Under the pieces are notes generated by a model that ran no database searches, was not told the origin of the DNA, and was given only the letters and a program-made list of their open reading frames with translations. From NCBI GenBank assembly GCA_016271365.2, contig CM057452.1, forward strand, positions 1,244,245,001-1,244,309,000: a stretch of 64,000 nucleotides of DNA, read 5' to 3'. Position numbers and translations under genes: made by a program. The DNA comes from Neoceratodus forsteri (lineage: Eukaryota; Chordata; Ceratodontiformes; Ceratodontidae). Of this stretch, positions 45,630 through 57,032 are shown in pieces (position 1 is the stretch's first letter; each line of letters begins with the position of its first letter).

Positions 45630-46060
45630 TGCTGAGATGGGCTCCTAGCGTGGCACCTGCAAGTATGTTGGGGTGGGGGCAGTGGAGCTGATGAGGGATT
45701 GGGCACTGCTGTGGGCCACAGACTTTGGCCATGCTGGGGTGGGCTCCCAGCATGGCACCATGAAGTTTGCTTTTGGGGAGGACAGTGGAGTCAATGGGGT
45801 TTGGGCACTCCTGTCAGTCACACAGCATGCGGGAGTGGAAGGGAGTGAATGAGCACACTGGGGTGGGCTCCCAGCATGTACAGGATGTGGGACATTTGCC
45901 ATTCTGGGGTGGGATCCCAGTGTGACACCAATAAGTTTGCTTTTGGGGGGCAGTGGAGCTGATGAGGGATAGGGCACCCCCATCAGTCACATAGTGTACG
46001 GGGATGGAGGGAAGCACATAAGCATGCTGGGGTGGGCTCCTAGCATGCTACGTAGGTGTT
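45630..46060. repeat. TGGGCTCCCAGCATG minisatellite-like repeats
   Basis: GGGGTGGGCTCCCAGCATGG variants occur at about 45634, 45737, 45860, 45905 and 46030, alternating with GGGGGCAGTGGAGCTGATGA and GGGCACTCCTGTCAGTCACA. Unit length varies. Copy 2 carries a more degenerate version at 27090-27340. Confidence 0.7.
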
Positions 46061-46359
46061 CATTGGGGGGGATCAAACTGTCTATGACAGTTCAGATGCA
46101 GTGCTGACATGTCAGCAATTTGCATACTGCCGACTGCAGTATGCAAATTGACTACACGTTACCACTGCTGATTGTAGCAGTATTTTTCTCAGAACTGTAT
46201 GCCACTGCATCTGAATGGCTGTCATATACAGCTCGGACATCACTGGTGCAGTGCAGCTGCACCTGCAAAAAGGTGCAGGGCATTGGAAGTGGGGGAGGCA
46301 CACCTACAAAAACTTTTATGGTGGCACTATGTTTCTTGCACATGCGTGCAAACAAACAT

Positions 46360-48914
46360 AAAAAACAGAGGAAGAAGCCTTACTTTTAACATGCTACATT
46401 GTCTTTCTTCTAGGTTTGGCAGTTCAACTTATGTGCCCTGAGCACCTCCTGCAGCATTCACTAATGTGTGTGTTAACATCTGGCATAATGTATCCCCAGT
46501 CGGCCACAGAATTCCAGGCCAGGAGTGGGATGGGAGCATGCCAGGGGAGCGCCCTGCTCAGTGCCCATTGACTGTGTGCCATTCTGGACTGCATCATCAA
46601 TGTGGGTGGGTGACATAGGACTCTCTCCCGGTGCCACAGCTAGCCATGCAAAGCATTGCCAGACCCTTCTCCATGCAGCCCAGCCCCATAAACCAGAGGG
46701 GGGGCTAAGAAAGCCACCCAGGCACTTATTTGGTGCCTCTGCATGGACCCAGTCCTCAGGTCCAAAAAAACCCCGCACTGCAGCACCAGGGATCCACTAG
46801 TGGGCCTGGTATGGGCATTCCATTGGCTGCGTGCCTGTGTTTGCTGATCCATCCCTGAACACTAGCATGTCAGGGGAAAGTGTCTGCAAATGGATGGCAT
46901 GCGGTGGCAAGTGATTGTGAATGCTGGCCACCATGTACCTGAATAAGCCCATTTGGAAAAACCTAGTTTGCCTATGTCAGTTTTAACTATAGATGTTTTA
47001 TAGTTATCTGACCAGATTGCACTTACTGCAGGACACAATGTGACAGGATCTGTATCTCATTTCCAGTTGTGCAGTGGGTAGTTCCAGTGGAGTTGTCCAC
47101 CACTGCTTGATTTAGCCAGCCCATCCTATTTTTTCATAAAATTGTTATGGCTTTGTAACATTAAAAATATTACAACATTGACCACAAGATCATTAGGACA
47201 ATACAACTTTGACCATAAGATCAATAAAAGGTTTCCTGACTGAGGCGCACTTTTTGGAGTTAAAACACTAAACGTGGTCACTAAAAGCATTATAAAATGC
47301 AACAGCAAGTAATAACATTCAATAGTTAGAGAATAATAAGTGTGTGTTATTAATTTTCTTTTCGCATCCAAGGCATGTGATGACACATAAACCTCTAGAG
47401 CGAAGCTCAAGAGGTATATGCAGTCATCACACACCTAGGGAGTAAAAAATAAAATCATAAACACACGCTTGTCTATACATTATCTTTTATAATTACTGGT
47501 GCACCTATAGCAGGTGTTTTTGTAACATGGAAAAAATATACTTGTTGCAAATAATGGCGTTTCATTTATTCAGCATTTTTCTTTCATAACAGAAGTTAGG
47601 AGGTGCATTTAAAACTAGTAACAAGAAATGTAACTTGAACTGGCTATTTTTTTTCTTTGTAAAATGCAAACTGTAACCATAGAGAAATACTGGAATTGTG
47701 GTTTTCAGAAGTCTGATTAAGATCAATTGCTCATTCAAGAGATATAAGGAAACCAACACTGTACTTTTACTTGGGAAAGAAAACTTTTCAAAAACATTTT
47801 TAAAATTAAAAGAACTAAGAAATATTTAAAACTTCGCAAGTTCATGGTGGACTTTTGCTGAATGATGGTCCAGAAGTGTTGTCATGGTTACCAAGATTTA
47901 GTGCTCAAGCTGTCTCGAGGGTGGAGTCCTGCTCAAGCAGGCTGTTAGTGAGGCTGAGTTCCTGAAATGCCTTAATAACCCATTATGGGGTTATAGCAGC
48001 ATTTGACAGGTATCTATAAATCAGTTTATAAAGGGGGTCACCAGTAATTATTAAAAAGTAATATAAAAGTTACATCTATCAGTAGATATCTGGAGCACAA
48101 TCCATTGACTAGCAAAGTTAACAAAACTCACTTAGCAGTAGCTGCATACAGGGAGTAAAAAATAGTTACCCCTAGAAAGGCTATTGCTTCCCCATCGCCC
48201 AGGTGGCATTCACTATTAGAGCATTCAAAAAGGTGCACATGCCAGTTACACAGGGTTACATTGCTATCTAAATGACCATAGCCAGCCTTGGAGAGAATGT
48301 AACATCCATGCAGAATCTTACAATATTTAGAGGTCAAGAAAATGCCCCAAATTTAGGCAGCCTATCTTTACTTTTAGCAAAGAAACAAAATAGTTGATCA
48401 AAACACCACCTTTGATGTTGAATGGAAAAATCTCTGAGGAGCTTCAGGGGTTCATTTCCCCATTAAAGAGGGACTTAGGCCAACATTTGTGGCATCAATA
48501 AATTCAGAATTTGGATCAGCATATCCTCAATCTGCCGCATGCCAAAAATCAGATCTGTAAGTTACTTTGTTTAAAAGTTATAAGTCATTTTGTAACCCTT
48601 AATTCACTGCCTGTTCAAAATAGCCAGTTTCAGAGAAGAGCTACTGATGACGTAATCTCCTGAACTCACAACCTAGTCCTCCCTGCAAGCTACCTTATAT
48701 GACTTATTTCTCCTGTGTTACTTAAAACTGAAGTTGTAGTAAACATCTGAAAAAAAGAAAACTGACAAAGAGTGGGTCAGCACATGCACATCCATAATGT
48801 GCAGATGCAAGGTACAGTACTTCTGAATGTGATGGGGGTTGGAATGCAGTGGCAAACAAGGCTTTGGAATGACAATCTTGTGTGCAATTTTTAGAATTCT
48901 GCAGGTATGGGATT
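46360..48914. other. No recognisable gene or element
   Basis: 46440-47120 is GC-moderate; 47120-48900 is AT-rich. No coding motif, no long inverted repeat and no match to the other repeats in this window. Confidence 0.45.
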
Positions 48915-49165
48915 TAAAAATGTGTTTTTCAAGGAGAGGTTGTTGGATGCCTGAAATAGGCTTCCTGCAGAGGTGGTGGGTGACAAAACAATTATAAGAT
49001 TCAAGCATTCATGGGGCAGATACAAGGGGACCTTGGTAATAAGACAAGGGGAGGTGACAAAGGGAGATAGAGTAGAGCCTGCGGTGGCACAGTAGGCAGA
49101 GAAAACTGAGCTGACTAGGTGGGCCAAGAAGTCTTTATCTGCCAACAACTTTTATGTTTCTATGC
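48915..49165 (+). mobile_element. CR1 3' fragment of a third subfamily
   Basis: Encodes remnants of FFKERLLDA, RLPAEVV and FKHSWGRYKG and ends GGGCCAAGAAGTCTTTATCT, GCCAACAACTTTTATGTTTC. The 3' end differs from both CR1-A and CR1-D, so it is a separate subfamily. Confidence 0.8.
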
Positions 49166-49498
49166 AGGGGAAAAGAATCTGAGTCATCATGTACAATCTA
49201 GATGGATTAAGGGAGTGATGTGATATGATAATCCAAAGGGGGGCAGAGCCTGGGATGAAAGATCTGCTAGGCCCATGGCTCTCTGGACTAAAGGACACCC
49301 CCCTCAGGCATCATGGGGCAAAAGATACATTATGATACATGATATACAAAACTAATTGTTGTCATCTTGTCCTGAACTGCAAAAGGTGCCCCTGTAAAGT
49401 AGAGTCCAAGTGATCCATGGTGTAAATACAGTTTACAGTGGTATGTCCCGTGACAAGATTGGGGAGGGGGGGAGGGTTCTGCAAAATGTAAAGATGAG

Positions 49499-50323
49499 TG
49501 TCACAATCTGTCCTCACACAGGACTCTTTCTGCAACAGGTTGCCAAGATTCTCAACACTCAACACCTGTAAGGGTACCTAGTATCTGCCACAACTCTTAC
49601 CTGGTGAATTTCTTGGTCCGAATCCCAACAGAAACACTATCCATACTGTATAGTGCTCCTTTGGCTAAGGGCAAATGGATTTCCCCTGTCACTCACTCTT
49701 GAGAAAACACTTTACTTCTTAGAATATTGTTATCATAGCCTTTTTTCTCTCTTGGAGTTAGATCCTGGATTTGCCTATATCAACAGTTATCTATTCCACC
49801 AAACGACTAAGTCACAGAGGCATGAAATATATACAAATAATATTTAGTACTTCACAATATTTACACATTCTACAGGATATCAGACATACACAAGACTATG
49901 GGAATTACTGACTTACTAAAGAAATTAAAAAGAAATGGTTTGCTCACAGCAGAAGAAACAAATAGAAACCCCACCATAGCTTCTTAACTTTAGCAAAGTA
50001 GAACAATCATTAACAAAAAGGCTGTCTTAGTGAGGAATGGCAGACTCCAACTCTTAGACAGTGTAAGTCTAGAGTCCCAGCACTGACTGAGTTACTAGGG
50101 CCTAGCACAGACCTCAGAAACCTTCCGCTGCCAGTCTCCCATACTGTATCATCAAATATGTCACTCTGACATTATGGATTTGGCATTTTCTGTGTATCCT
50201 GGAGGTACCACTCCTCTAGAAATCTGGCTGTAACTGGAACTTTGCATTTTGTGGAATCACAGACCCCTTCTTTTCTTCTTAGCCATGTCCACTTCTGCAG
50301 GGGGTGGATGCATGGTCATGACA
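49499..50323 (-). repeat. Gypsy LTR (3' LTR on the minus strand)
   Basis: Starts TGTCACAATC and ends GGTCATGACA, so it has TG..CA ends with TGTCA/TGACA inverted termini. It aligns over its length with 57033-57875: CAACAGGTTGCCAAGATTCT, GTCACAGAGGCATGAA, TTTACACATTCTACAG, AAGAAATGGTTTGC and AGCTTCTTAACTTTAGCAAA are shared. Confidence 0.8.
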
Positions 50324-50474
50324 GTTTCCTGACCTGAAAGTCCAAATGTTCTTTGAAACTCTTTTGTTAACTGACTTTGGGGTCCAATCATCACAGGACA
50401 AAGGGATTGTAATTATCTTTTGGGGACAACTGCTCTGCCTCTGGCAACAACTTTAATATCAGTTCCCCAGGGTA

Positions 50475-51625
50475 TCATGTCAACTCCACGCAAACATTTC
50501 ATCACAATCATTTCGTTGAAAAAATTTCATCGCAATGAATATCAGCGCATTACACATTTTGTCACATGAGACATTAAGGTGCAAAATGCAAAACGCTTAT
50601 TATAGCAGATGTCCAGTTTATAAAATTACAACTTTTGTGCATTGATAATGAGAAACTTAGGAACCTAGAATTAGAACGTAAGCTTACCAAAGAAACCCAA
50701 ACTCCTCCCAAGAAGAAAGGGAGAATTTGTCTGAGATCTCAATACGTAGAAACCCCCCTTAAATTCAGAGGCCAAAAATTCTACGAGAATGGCAACTGGG
50801 CTAGCTGTCTCTTAGCCTTTTGACTGCAAAAACATGAAGAGGAGAGAAGAGGTATAGTTCAAAAATCAGGCGTGAAGAGCATGACAATGGATGAGTCACT
50901 CAGCCTAATTAACAGGGTGCTGAAATCTTTACATCTTTATATTCAGGGAATGCCCCCGGCCCAGCCTGCTTTATTGCCGAGATTTTCAAAAAAGTCATTG
51001 CTGAAAAAGTGTTTAATCACTTAAACTGGGCATTCTTAAATGCCATGTTATGGAAATTTCAACTTGTAGAGAAATGTTTCCTATGGATCTGATTTCTATA
51101 TTTGGCTGTACAAGCTTCAACTGACGTTAATAGCACCCTATCAGACTCCATTGATGTTTGCAGAGGTACAAGGCTGGGAAGCTCTCTCTCCACTTTGCTT
51201 TGATGATACAGGAGGATAGAATCCTGGAGGGCACAGGAGAGAAGGGTGAAGAAATACATGTATCCTTATGTGCAAATGACTCCCTACCTTTTAACAACCT
51301 GGTTCAAAAAATAACCAGAATAATTCAGATTTTGCAAGAATTTGGGTAGGCTTACAGATTCAAAATTAATGTGGACTAATCTGCAGCTGTACTATTAGGT
51401 ACCACCCTGAAGAAACATCTGATCCATTGCTACAAGCTGAACTGGGCTTCAATGGGGTTCTGCTACCTAACAATGCACTGTAGGGGAGTGCGCACTGACC
51501 ACCAACTTAATATGCGCTCAACTGTCATGCTTCGCAGAGTCGGTGCGCTGAAAGGTATTGCGATGTAATTACCGCATGGTAATTGACCACGATGAAATGT
51601 TTTACGCTGAAAAGACATGGAAACG
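50475..51625. mobile_element. Possible inverted-repeat element carrying L1-like sequence
   Basis: The left segment ACATTTCATCACAATCATTT, TTTCATCGCAAT, TCAGCGCA (50492-50552) is mirrored by the complement of TGCGCTGA, ATTGCGATG and ACGATGAAATGTTTTACGCT (51541-51612). Identity is partial. The interior contains an L1-type RT fragment. Either a DNA element that captured L1 sequence or coincidental flanking repeats. Confidence 0.4.
50930..51480 (+). pseudogene. L1-clade reverse transcriptase fragment
   Basis: Read on the plus strand with frameshifts: CRGTRLGSSLSPL-like sequence near 51158 corresponds to the RGTRQGCPLSPLLF block of L1 RTs. SLCANDSLPF (51270) corresponds to the YADD block, here degraded to CAND, and LVQKITRIIQILQEFG (51300) to the following helix. 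All catalytic features are damaged. Assignment is by motif order. Confidence 0.55.
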
Positions 51626-52260
51626 TTCCCCAGCCTGTATCCCTCAGCTGATTACAGTTGCAGACATAGACTTGGTCAGATATTTCCTGAAATTTCTGTG
51701 GTATCTCTAGAGAAATTCCTTGCTTACCTGCAGTACCACTATGGGTCACCAGACAGGATGCTTTTAGATCCATTGCTAAATATCTGGAAATATCCGAATG
51801 TATCTATGGCTGCAGTTGTAAATTCTACTGTTATCAATGCAGATAGAGTTAAATAAAACAAAAGTACAAAATTACTGTTACATCTCCCCTTCCCCTGAGA
51901 AATGAAAAACACATTCCTTTAGCACCTGCAAAGGATGTTTATTTTTTCATGCGAGCCGTCTTGTTACCCTTTCTGTACCCTCAGTTTTTCTCTCCATGTG
52001 AACCCCACACTAGTTCTTTACAGCACCTCTCCCTTTCTTTCTTGGTTCTGGCTATTGTCTAGACATCTCTTCATTGTTTCTGTGCTGTGACCCACTGTGG
52101 TGCCTAATGTCCAAATGATAGGACTGCAGCACCAGGCTCCATCTTAGCAATTTGGGTTTTTACCCTCTGGTCCCATACACCCATGTTAGGAGTTTGTGGT
52201 TAATGACCAGGGTGAACTACCACCCATACAGATAATATTATATGGAAATCTGGATGCATT

Positions 52261-54231
52261 CGAGGCAGCCAAGAATTTCATAAAGTTGATACGGACTATG
52301 AAAACAACAGAGTTTACTCGTGGAAGAGGGATACAAGAAAAGGCATTTTAAAAAGACCCTCTCGAGTGTCATTTAATTACAGTACAGAAGAAAGTGCTTC
52401 TGAAGGAGATGAAAATGTTGTGGGAGAAGATAATTTTTCCCGCAGGGACCTGGAGGTTTTCGAACAGCCACTACACAAGGATTACGGCGGAGTCCACGAT
52501 TAATCAATTATGGCAACAAAAACGGACAAGGAGGGGAAAGAAGAAACGTAATATACCGCTAACAGAGGGGGAGGTATGGATGGAAGAGGAACGGCAACAG
52601 GTGGAACGCCAGGACAATGAGGAGGTGAGTCAGGACATTCAAGTCATCAATATTTCAGAGCATGTACTAACTGAAACTGAAATACTTCTATTAAAGAAGG
52701 GTTTGTCCTTCTCTCTGACAATTTCACTGAACCCAGAACGAACTATAATTGATTTACACCTGATGTGCCGCAATTTAAACATCAAGGCGTTCTTTAACAG
52801 ATGCAATACTAGTGAAACTAGTGTGAAAAAAGTGACTGGTCTTCGGTCATTTAGACCGAATTCTACCTTTAACCCACCCCTCTGCAACACGGTAAGTGTC
52901 TTCAGAGACTTATGTGAACATGATTTTGAAAAACTGTTTGAAACCCCAATTAATTTGCCATTTAATAATTTAACTAGAGGAGAACGTGATGCCTTAAAAT
53001 CCTTACAGAATGACCTAACCTTATTATTATTAAACGAAGGGACAAGGAGGTTGTATAGTTTTGTGGGACGTTCAGAAATACATGCAGAAGTACTGAGACA
53101 GTTAAATGATTTTGTTTTACGAGAAATTAAGTTATGATCCAGTATGGGAGTATAAAACATGTATAGATGAAACACTGTTGGAGGCAGTGAGACGATCTGT
53201 AATAACATCTCAGTTAAGTAAATATTTGAAGGTTGAATTTCCGATACAACCTACATTCTATATTTTACCTAAAGTACATAAAAATAGCAAGGAACCTCGA
53301 ATTACGTCCAATAGTTAGTGGCATTGGAAGTTTGACTGAACCTCTTTCAAAATATGTGGACTCTATATTGAATGTTTATGTTAAACAGTTAAAATCATAT
53401 GTGAAGGATACTAAAGATGTTTTGAAGCTACTTGAAGAGACATCAATGGGAAATGACTGTTTGTTGGTTACACTTGATATAGAGTCCCTATACACTAATG
53501 TACCCCATGACGGGGCTTTGGACACTGTTGCACATTTTTTGAATGTTTCTGCGAGTGTGACAAGTGATGAAGTGGAATTTGTCCTGAAAATACTTGAACA
53601 TGTACTTACAAAAAATGTTTTCACCTTTAATGGTGATATTTATAGACAGATAAAAGGGACTGCTATGGGGGCTACCTGTGCACCATCGGTGGCAAGCCTT
53701 TATGTAGGATATTGGGAACATGAAGTTATATATAATGATCAAAGAAATCCGTTTTTTTATAATGTTTTGTTATGGAAGCATTTTATTGATGATATATTTC
53801 TAGTATGGAAAGGAGATGAAAAAATGCTAACAGAATTTATAAGCTTCATGCATGAAACGAATACAAATTTAAAATTTTCATACAACATGAGCTTTGATTC
53901 CGTTAACTATTTGGATCTACAGATCACTCGAGGTGAGGTAGGACAACTCACCAGTAATTTATTTAGGAAGGCCACTGATGGTAACACATTGTTATATGCT
54001 ACGAGTTGTCACCCTACACATATAGTAGAAAATATACCAAAAGGGCAATTTTTGAGAATAAAGAGGAATTGCAGCAGAGACACTGATTTTGAAATTGAAG
54101 CAAGGAATTTGAAAAGCCGGTTTAAAAGTAGGGGGTACACAGATAAGGTTATAGAAAAGGGGTATCAGGCAGCTGTAGCAGTCGATAGAAGTGAATTGTT
54201 GAAAGAAAAACATGGGAAAAGAAAATGTTGA
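52261..54231 (+). pseudogene. PLE-2 N-terminal region and reverse transcriptase (frameshifted)
   Basis: PLE reverse transcriptases are related to telomerase and prime on nicked target DNA. The first piece (52261-52503) is acidic/basic and ends at a stop. The frame at 52394-53137 holds the PLE N-terminal signature VINISEHVLTETEILLLKKG and FRPNSTFNPP. A shift near 53120 leads into YILPKVHKN (53265) and another near 53310 into RPIVSGIGSLTEPLSKYVD. The RT core in 53310-54231 shows TLDIESLYTNVPHDGAL, KGTAMGATCAPSVASLYVGY and the catalytic FIDDIFLVWKG (FIDD at about 53785), then NYLDLQI and ATSCHPTH. The catalytic part is uninterrupted for over 300 codons, so this is a fairly recent insertion compared with its gypsy host. 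Confidence 0.88.
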
Positions 54232-54378
54232 CAGATTCCATTTTGTGACTACATATAGTGCTCAAAGTTGGCAGGTGGGTCAAATCGTTAGAAGCATTGG
54301 CATGTATTGGCAGTGGACCCAGAGTTTAAAAGAGGTGACATCTAAACCCCTATTTTAACTTATAGACATGCACCAACT

Positions 54379-54885
54379 TTGAAAGATAATTTAGTTAAGA
54401 GTCATTTTACACCTACTGTGAGACACACCAATAATTGGTTAGGAAATCCTGTGGGATGCACACAGTGTAAAAATTGCAGTGCTTGTAATTTTATAGTTAA
54501 AGCCAAGGAATTTAGTGTAGTTGGAAGAAAAAATAAGATCTTTGGCATAAGACAATTGATTACTTGCAATACTCAAGGTATCATTTATTTGGCACAATGT
54601 AACTGTGGTACATTTTACGTAGGGAAAACTGAGAGAACTTTTAAAATCAGAGTTCAGGAACATGTGAGAGCCATTAATAAACAGGATTTGACCTATGCCA
54701 CAGCATTACATATCTTTGAATATTCAGAAACACATGAAAGACATGAATTTAAATTTCTGGGCATTGAAAAGGTTTTCATGACCCAAGAGAGTAATTATCG
54801 AAATAAAATACTGAAAAAGGAGAATGATTGGATTCTGAGACTTAATGCATATAAACGACCTGGTATTAATTCACATTTAAATTAA
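54379..54885 (+). pseudogene. PLE-2 GIY-YIG endonuclease
   Basis: This is the C-terminal part of the PLE-2 protein, in a different frame from the RT because of breaks at 54231-54378. It carries the Cys-rich element GCTQCKNCSACNF (about residue 28-40), and then the GIY-YIG core: GIIYLAQCNCGTFYVGKTER with Arg in FKIRVQEH 6 residues on, and the downstream Glu-containing helix (NKILKKENDWILRL). The length (168 residues) is as expected for the module, and it ends naturally (INSHLN). Sequence differs strongly from PLE-1, so two PLE lineages are present. Confidence 0.88.
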
Positions 54886-55103
54886 AACCATATTTAGAAT
54901 GTAGATAAAATTATTAGGTTATAAATTGTTGTGATAAATTTGTTTTATTGAATATTAAAGTATGTGTTTTAACAGTTTTTAAATGTTTGGTATGGTGTTG
55001 AGAGCACTTTAATTGTGTTATAGAGAATTAATGGGTTTGTGTGACATCATTGTGACGTCAGGGATTGTCATTATAAAATGGTGCCTCTGGTCATTGTCTT
55101 TTT

Positions 55104-55141
55104 ACCTTTGATAAAGGACAAGCGTCCGACACGCGTCAGGT
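55104..55141 (+). other. Hammerhead-like fold at the PLE-2 3' end
   Basis: ACCT (55104-55107) pairs with AGGT (55138-55141). Then TTGATAA, an unpaired A, GGAC-AAGC-GTCC as stem II, GAC, ACGCGT as a short stem III, and C at the cleavage position. Stems are perfect; the core deviates at three places from CUGANGA/GAAA. All stems kept while the core drifts suggests a decayed or altered hammerhead. Confidence 0.5.
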
Positions 55142-55264
55142 GTGGTGTTGGATAATAAATATTTAATTCAGAAGATTTGGCTCCGGAAAGTTATTAAGGT
55201 GTATGTGTGCGGCAGCTTTTTGTTTGGTATGGTTTTAGGAGCTGCAAGCACCATTATTACCTAG

Positions 55265-55840
55265 TGCATGACTCATCTTAGGAATGTTGATACAGATAAG
55301 GTTGCAGCTTCTGCAAAGCCCAGAAAATACCCAGACACTCCTTTATGAGTGTGGCATAGACCTCTTCTCTAAGCAGCAGCGTCCTGCTCAAGTACATGAC
55401 TGGGTTATCCTCTCCTGAGTGTGTAACCTAACTCTGAACCGCACCTAGCTCATAAGCAGAGGCATCTACATGCAAAATGAACCTTAGAGAATAGTCCCGA
55501 CTGGCAAGTACAGGTGCCTGACACAATGCCTCCTTCTGCTGGTGGAACACAGCATTGTATGTTTCCATCCACAGAGCCCTGTCCAGCATTTTCTTCCTGG
55601 TGAGATCAGAGAGGGGTTTAGCCATGCTGCTGAAATTTGGCACAAATGATAGTACGCTGCCATCCTTAGGAAGGCCCATACTTTTCTCTTCATTGTGGGT
55701 GTGTCCCATCCCTGTATGGGCTCAATTTTCACTGGCCAAGGCCGAATGTACTCACTCCCTACCCTGTGCCCAAGGAATGACACCTCTGCTATTCCTATCT
55801 GGCACTTTTCTGGTTAATGCATTGCTACCTGCCACCATGG
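55265..55840 (-). pseudogene. Gypsy RT end and RNase H fragment
   Basis: On the minus strand: PEKCQIGIAEVSFLGHRVG (55830-55740) is the end of the RT palm/thumb region of Ty3/gypsy elements. It is followed after a frameshift by FSSMAKPLSDLTRKK and APVLASRDYSLRFILHVDAS (near 55520), the latter being the RNase H start with its catalytic Asp, AYELGAV and, in another frame, PVMYLSRTLL, EEVYATLIKECLGIFWAL (55390-55290). Stops and two frameshifts inactivate it. Sequence is cut at about 55265 where PLE-2 begins. Confidence 0.82.
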
Positions 55841-56239
55841 ACCTTCTGTTTCTGTGCTGCACCACAAGTGATTGTTCCATTTGCAGTCCATTTTTTCCTT
55901 ACATTACTCGGCCTTCCAAGAGTATGAGTCCCTACTGGGACTAGGACTGTGTGGGCCCTACAATGAAGAGTGAATCAACAGGATAGATTCTGATGTGTGA
56001 TCTCTCCTCACTCAGACATAGGACTTAGGTGAGCTGTAGACTTTGTGCTTTTGAGACTCAGTTCTCACTGTTGGTCTGATTGTTGGTAAACTGCAAGGAT
56101 GTTACATACAGTTTACGTTACGCTACTGTCTACTACTGTGTCCTTTCAAAAATAAATAATTGCAATGTTTGCATACTATATGTATTAGTACCATCTTTTC
56201 TTAAGTGTGCCAACCTATCCCATTCATTTTGGACCTTGT

Positions 56240-56950
56240 GCTTCCACAAAAGCTAATATTTTGCCTGTAAGTAGTGGTAAAAAGTGAGTTGACCAAGGAA
56301 CCCTTCCCAATTCAAATTACCCACAGATTCTCTCAAAAAGGATCTTAAAAAACAATCTAGATTATTCCCCTTCTGACATCTGGGAAACATTTGAGAATGA
56401 ATTTTGGCTTCCAGGGTTAAACCCTTCATGTCATTACTCACAGCTGGTTGTGTTGGCCTCTGGTGCAAAATATCCATCTCTCTCTCTCTCTCTCTCTATC
56501 TCTCAATGCTGGTGTTCTTTCTCTCACTCCTCTTTCGACATGATCTCATGCTGTCACTGTTCTTCTCAATTTTATTTCACTGCTCTGCTTCCAGCTATAT
56601 CTTCCACAGCTCTGCCTCAGCCTTTGCCTTAACCATGGCAAGCTCCAACTCCAACCTTTGTATCGCATAGCTGCCTCAGTTCCTGGCTCTGGTTCCCTTC
56701 CCTGCTCTCCAGTCTCTTTCATATAACTTCGGCTAGCAGTGACCACTTCTACATCAGTTTTCAGGTCACTTTTCTCAAGGATGATTAAGACTTCTGCCCT
56801 TGATTTGCCTTCCTCAAAACACACACTTCTCCTTTTGCACAACTCTTGTAAGTTTAGAAAATTGCACTTTTTGTATGGTTCAGACATATCTTCTCTCTTA
56901 CTACTCTTACTTAAAACAAATTTAATAGTAGTAGCGTACACTGTGTTCCC
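56240..56950 (-). pseudogene. Gypsy gag-like ORF (decayed)
   Basis: The minus-strand frame 56941-56546 contains LQELCKRRSVCFEEGKSRAE and VLIILEK, resembling the N-terminal SAP-like helices of vertebrate gypsy Gag proteins, followed by acidic linker. A further frame (56477-56253) has FPRCQKGNNLDCFLRSF, similar to the FPKF..GDDIDAFL..F start of the Gag capsid domain. Position 80 bp inside the 5' LTR supports Gag. A TC microsatellite (56479-56506) splits the two pieces. Remote similarity only. Confidence 0.55.
56479..56506. repeat. (TC)n microsatellite
   Basis: About 14 TC units with one TATC interruption, inside the gag-like region. Confidence 0.9.
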
Positions 56951-57015
56951 TTATGTAATATCTTGTCCTGTGACTGAATAGTTACCTATGTTATTGGAAA
57001 GCCTTTTTAAATCTA

Positions 57016-57032
57016 CACTGCTGCCACCAGTT
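57016..57032 (-). promoter_or_regulatory. Primer-binding-site-like sequence
   Basis: On the minus strand, immediately inside the 5' LTR, the sequence reads CTGGTGGCAGCAG. Vertebrate gypsy elements commonly start their internal part with TGGTGGCAGC, the tRNA primer site. This helps fix the element's strand and LTR boundary. Confidence 0.65.

Larger units (their letters stand above)
44055..46359 (+). mobile_element. Composite tandem-repeat element, copy 3 (both ends present)
   Basis: Starts with AAACAAGCATTTGTCAATGC and ATGTTTGCTTG (44079-44089). Ends with the 31-bp palindrome at 46329-46359, whose last bases are CAAACAAACAT. Internal order equals copy 2: foldback module (44230-44530), satellite (44550-45360), GGCTTTGAAGAGTGCAGGCG block (45415-45480), TGGGCTCCCAGCATG repeats (45630-46060), then a short inverted segment (GCAATTTGCATACTGCCGA against ACTGCAGTATGCAAATTG, 46110-46150). 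There is no coding sequence. Flanks differ from copy 2. Confidence 0.75.
52255..55240 (+). mobile_element. Penelope-like element, nearly complete (PLE-2)
   Basis: One protein region (N-terminal domain, RT, GIY-YIG endonuclease) is followed by a terminal hairpin and poly-adenylation-type AATAAA sequence (55155). It lies opposite in strand to the gypsy element it interrupts, whose pol fragment resumes at 55265. Several frameshifts but no large deletion. The 5' boundary is approximate. Confidence 0.85.

Noticed and set aside
45645..46017. Overlapping minus-strand ORFs rich in HPSMAK-type phrases
   Set aside because: They translate the TGGGCTCCCAGCATG repeats of composite copy 3 and repeat with the DNA.
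46500..46800. Overlapping ORFs on both strands near 46473-46852
   Set aside because: GC-moderate segment open by composition only. No motif and no conserved frame.
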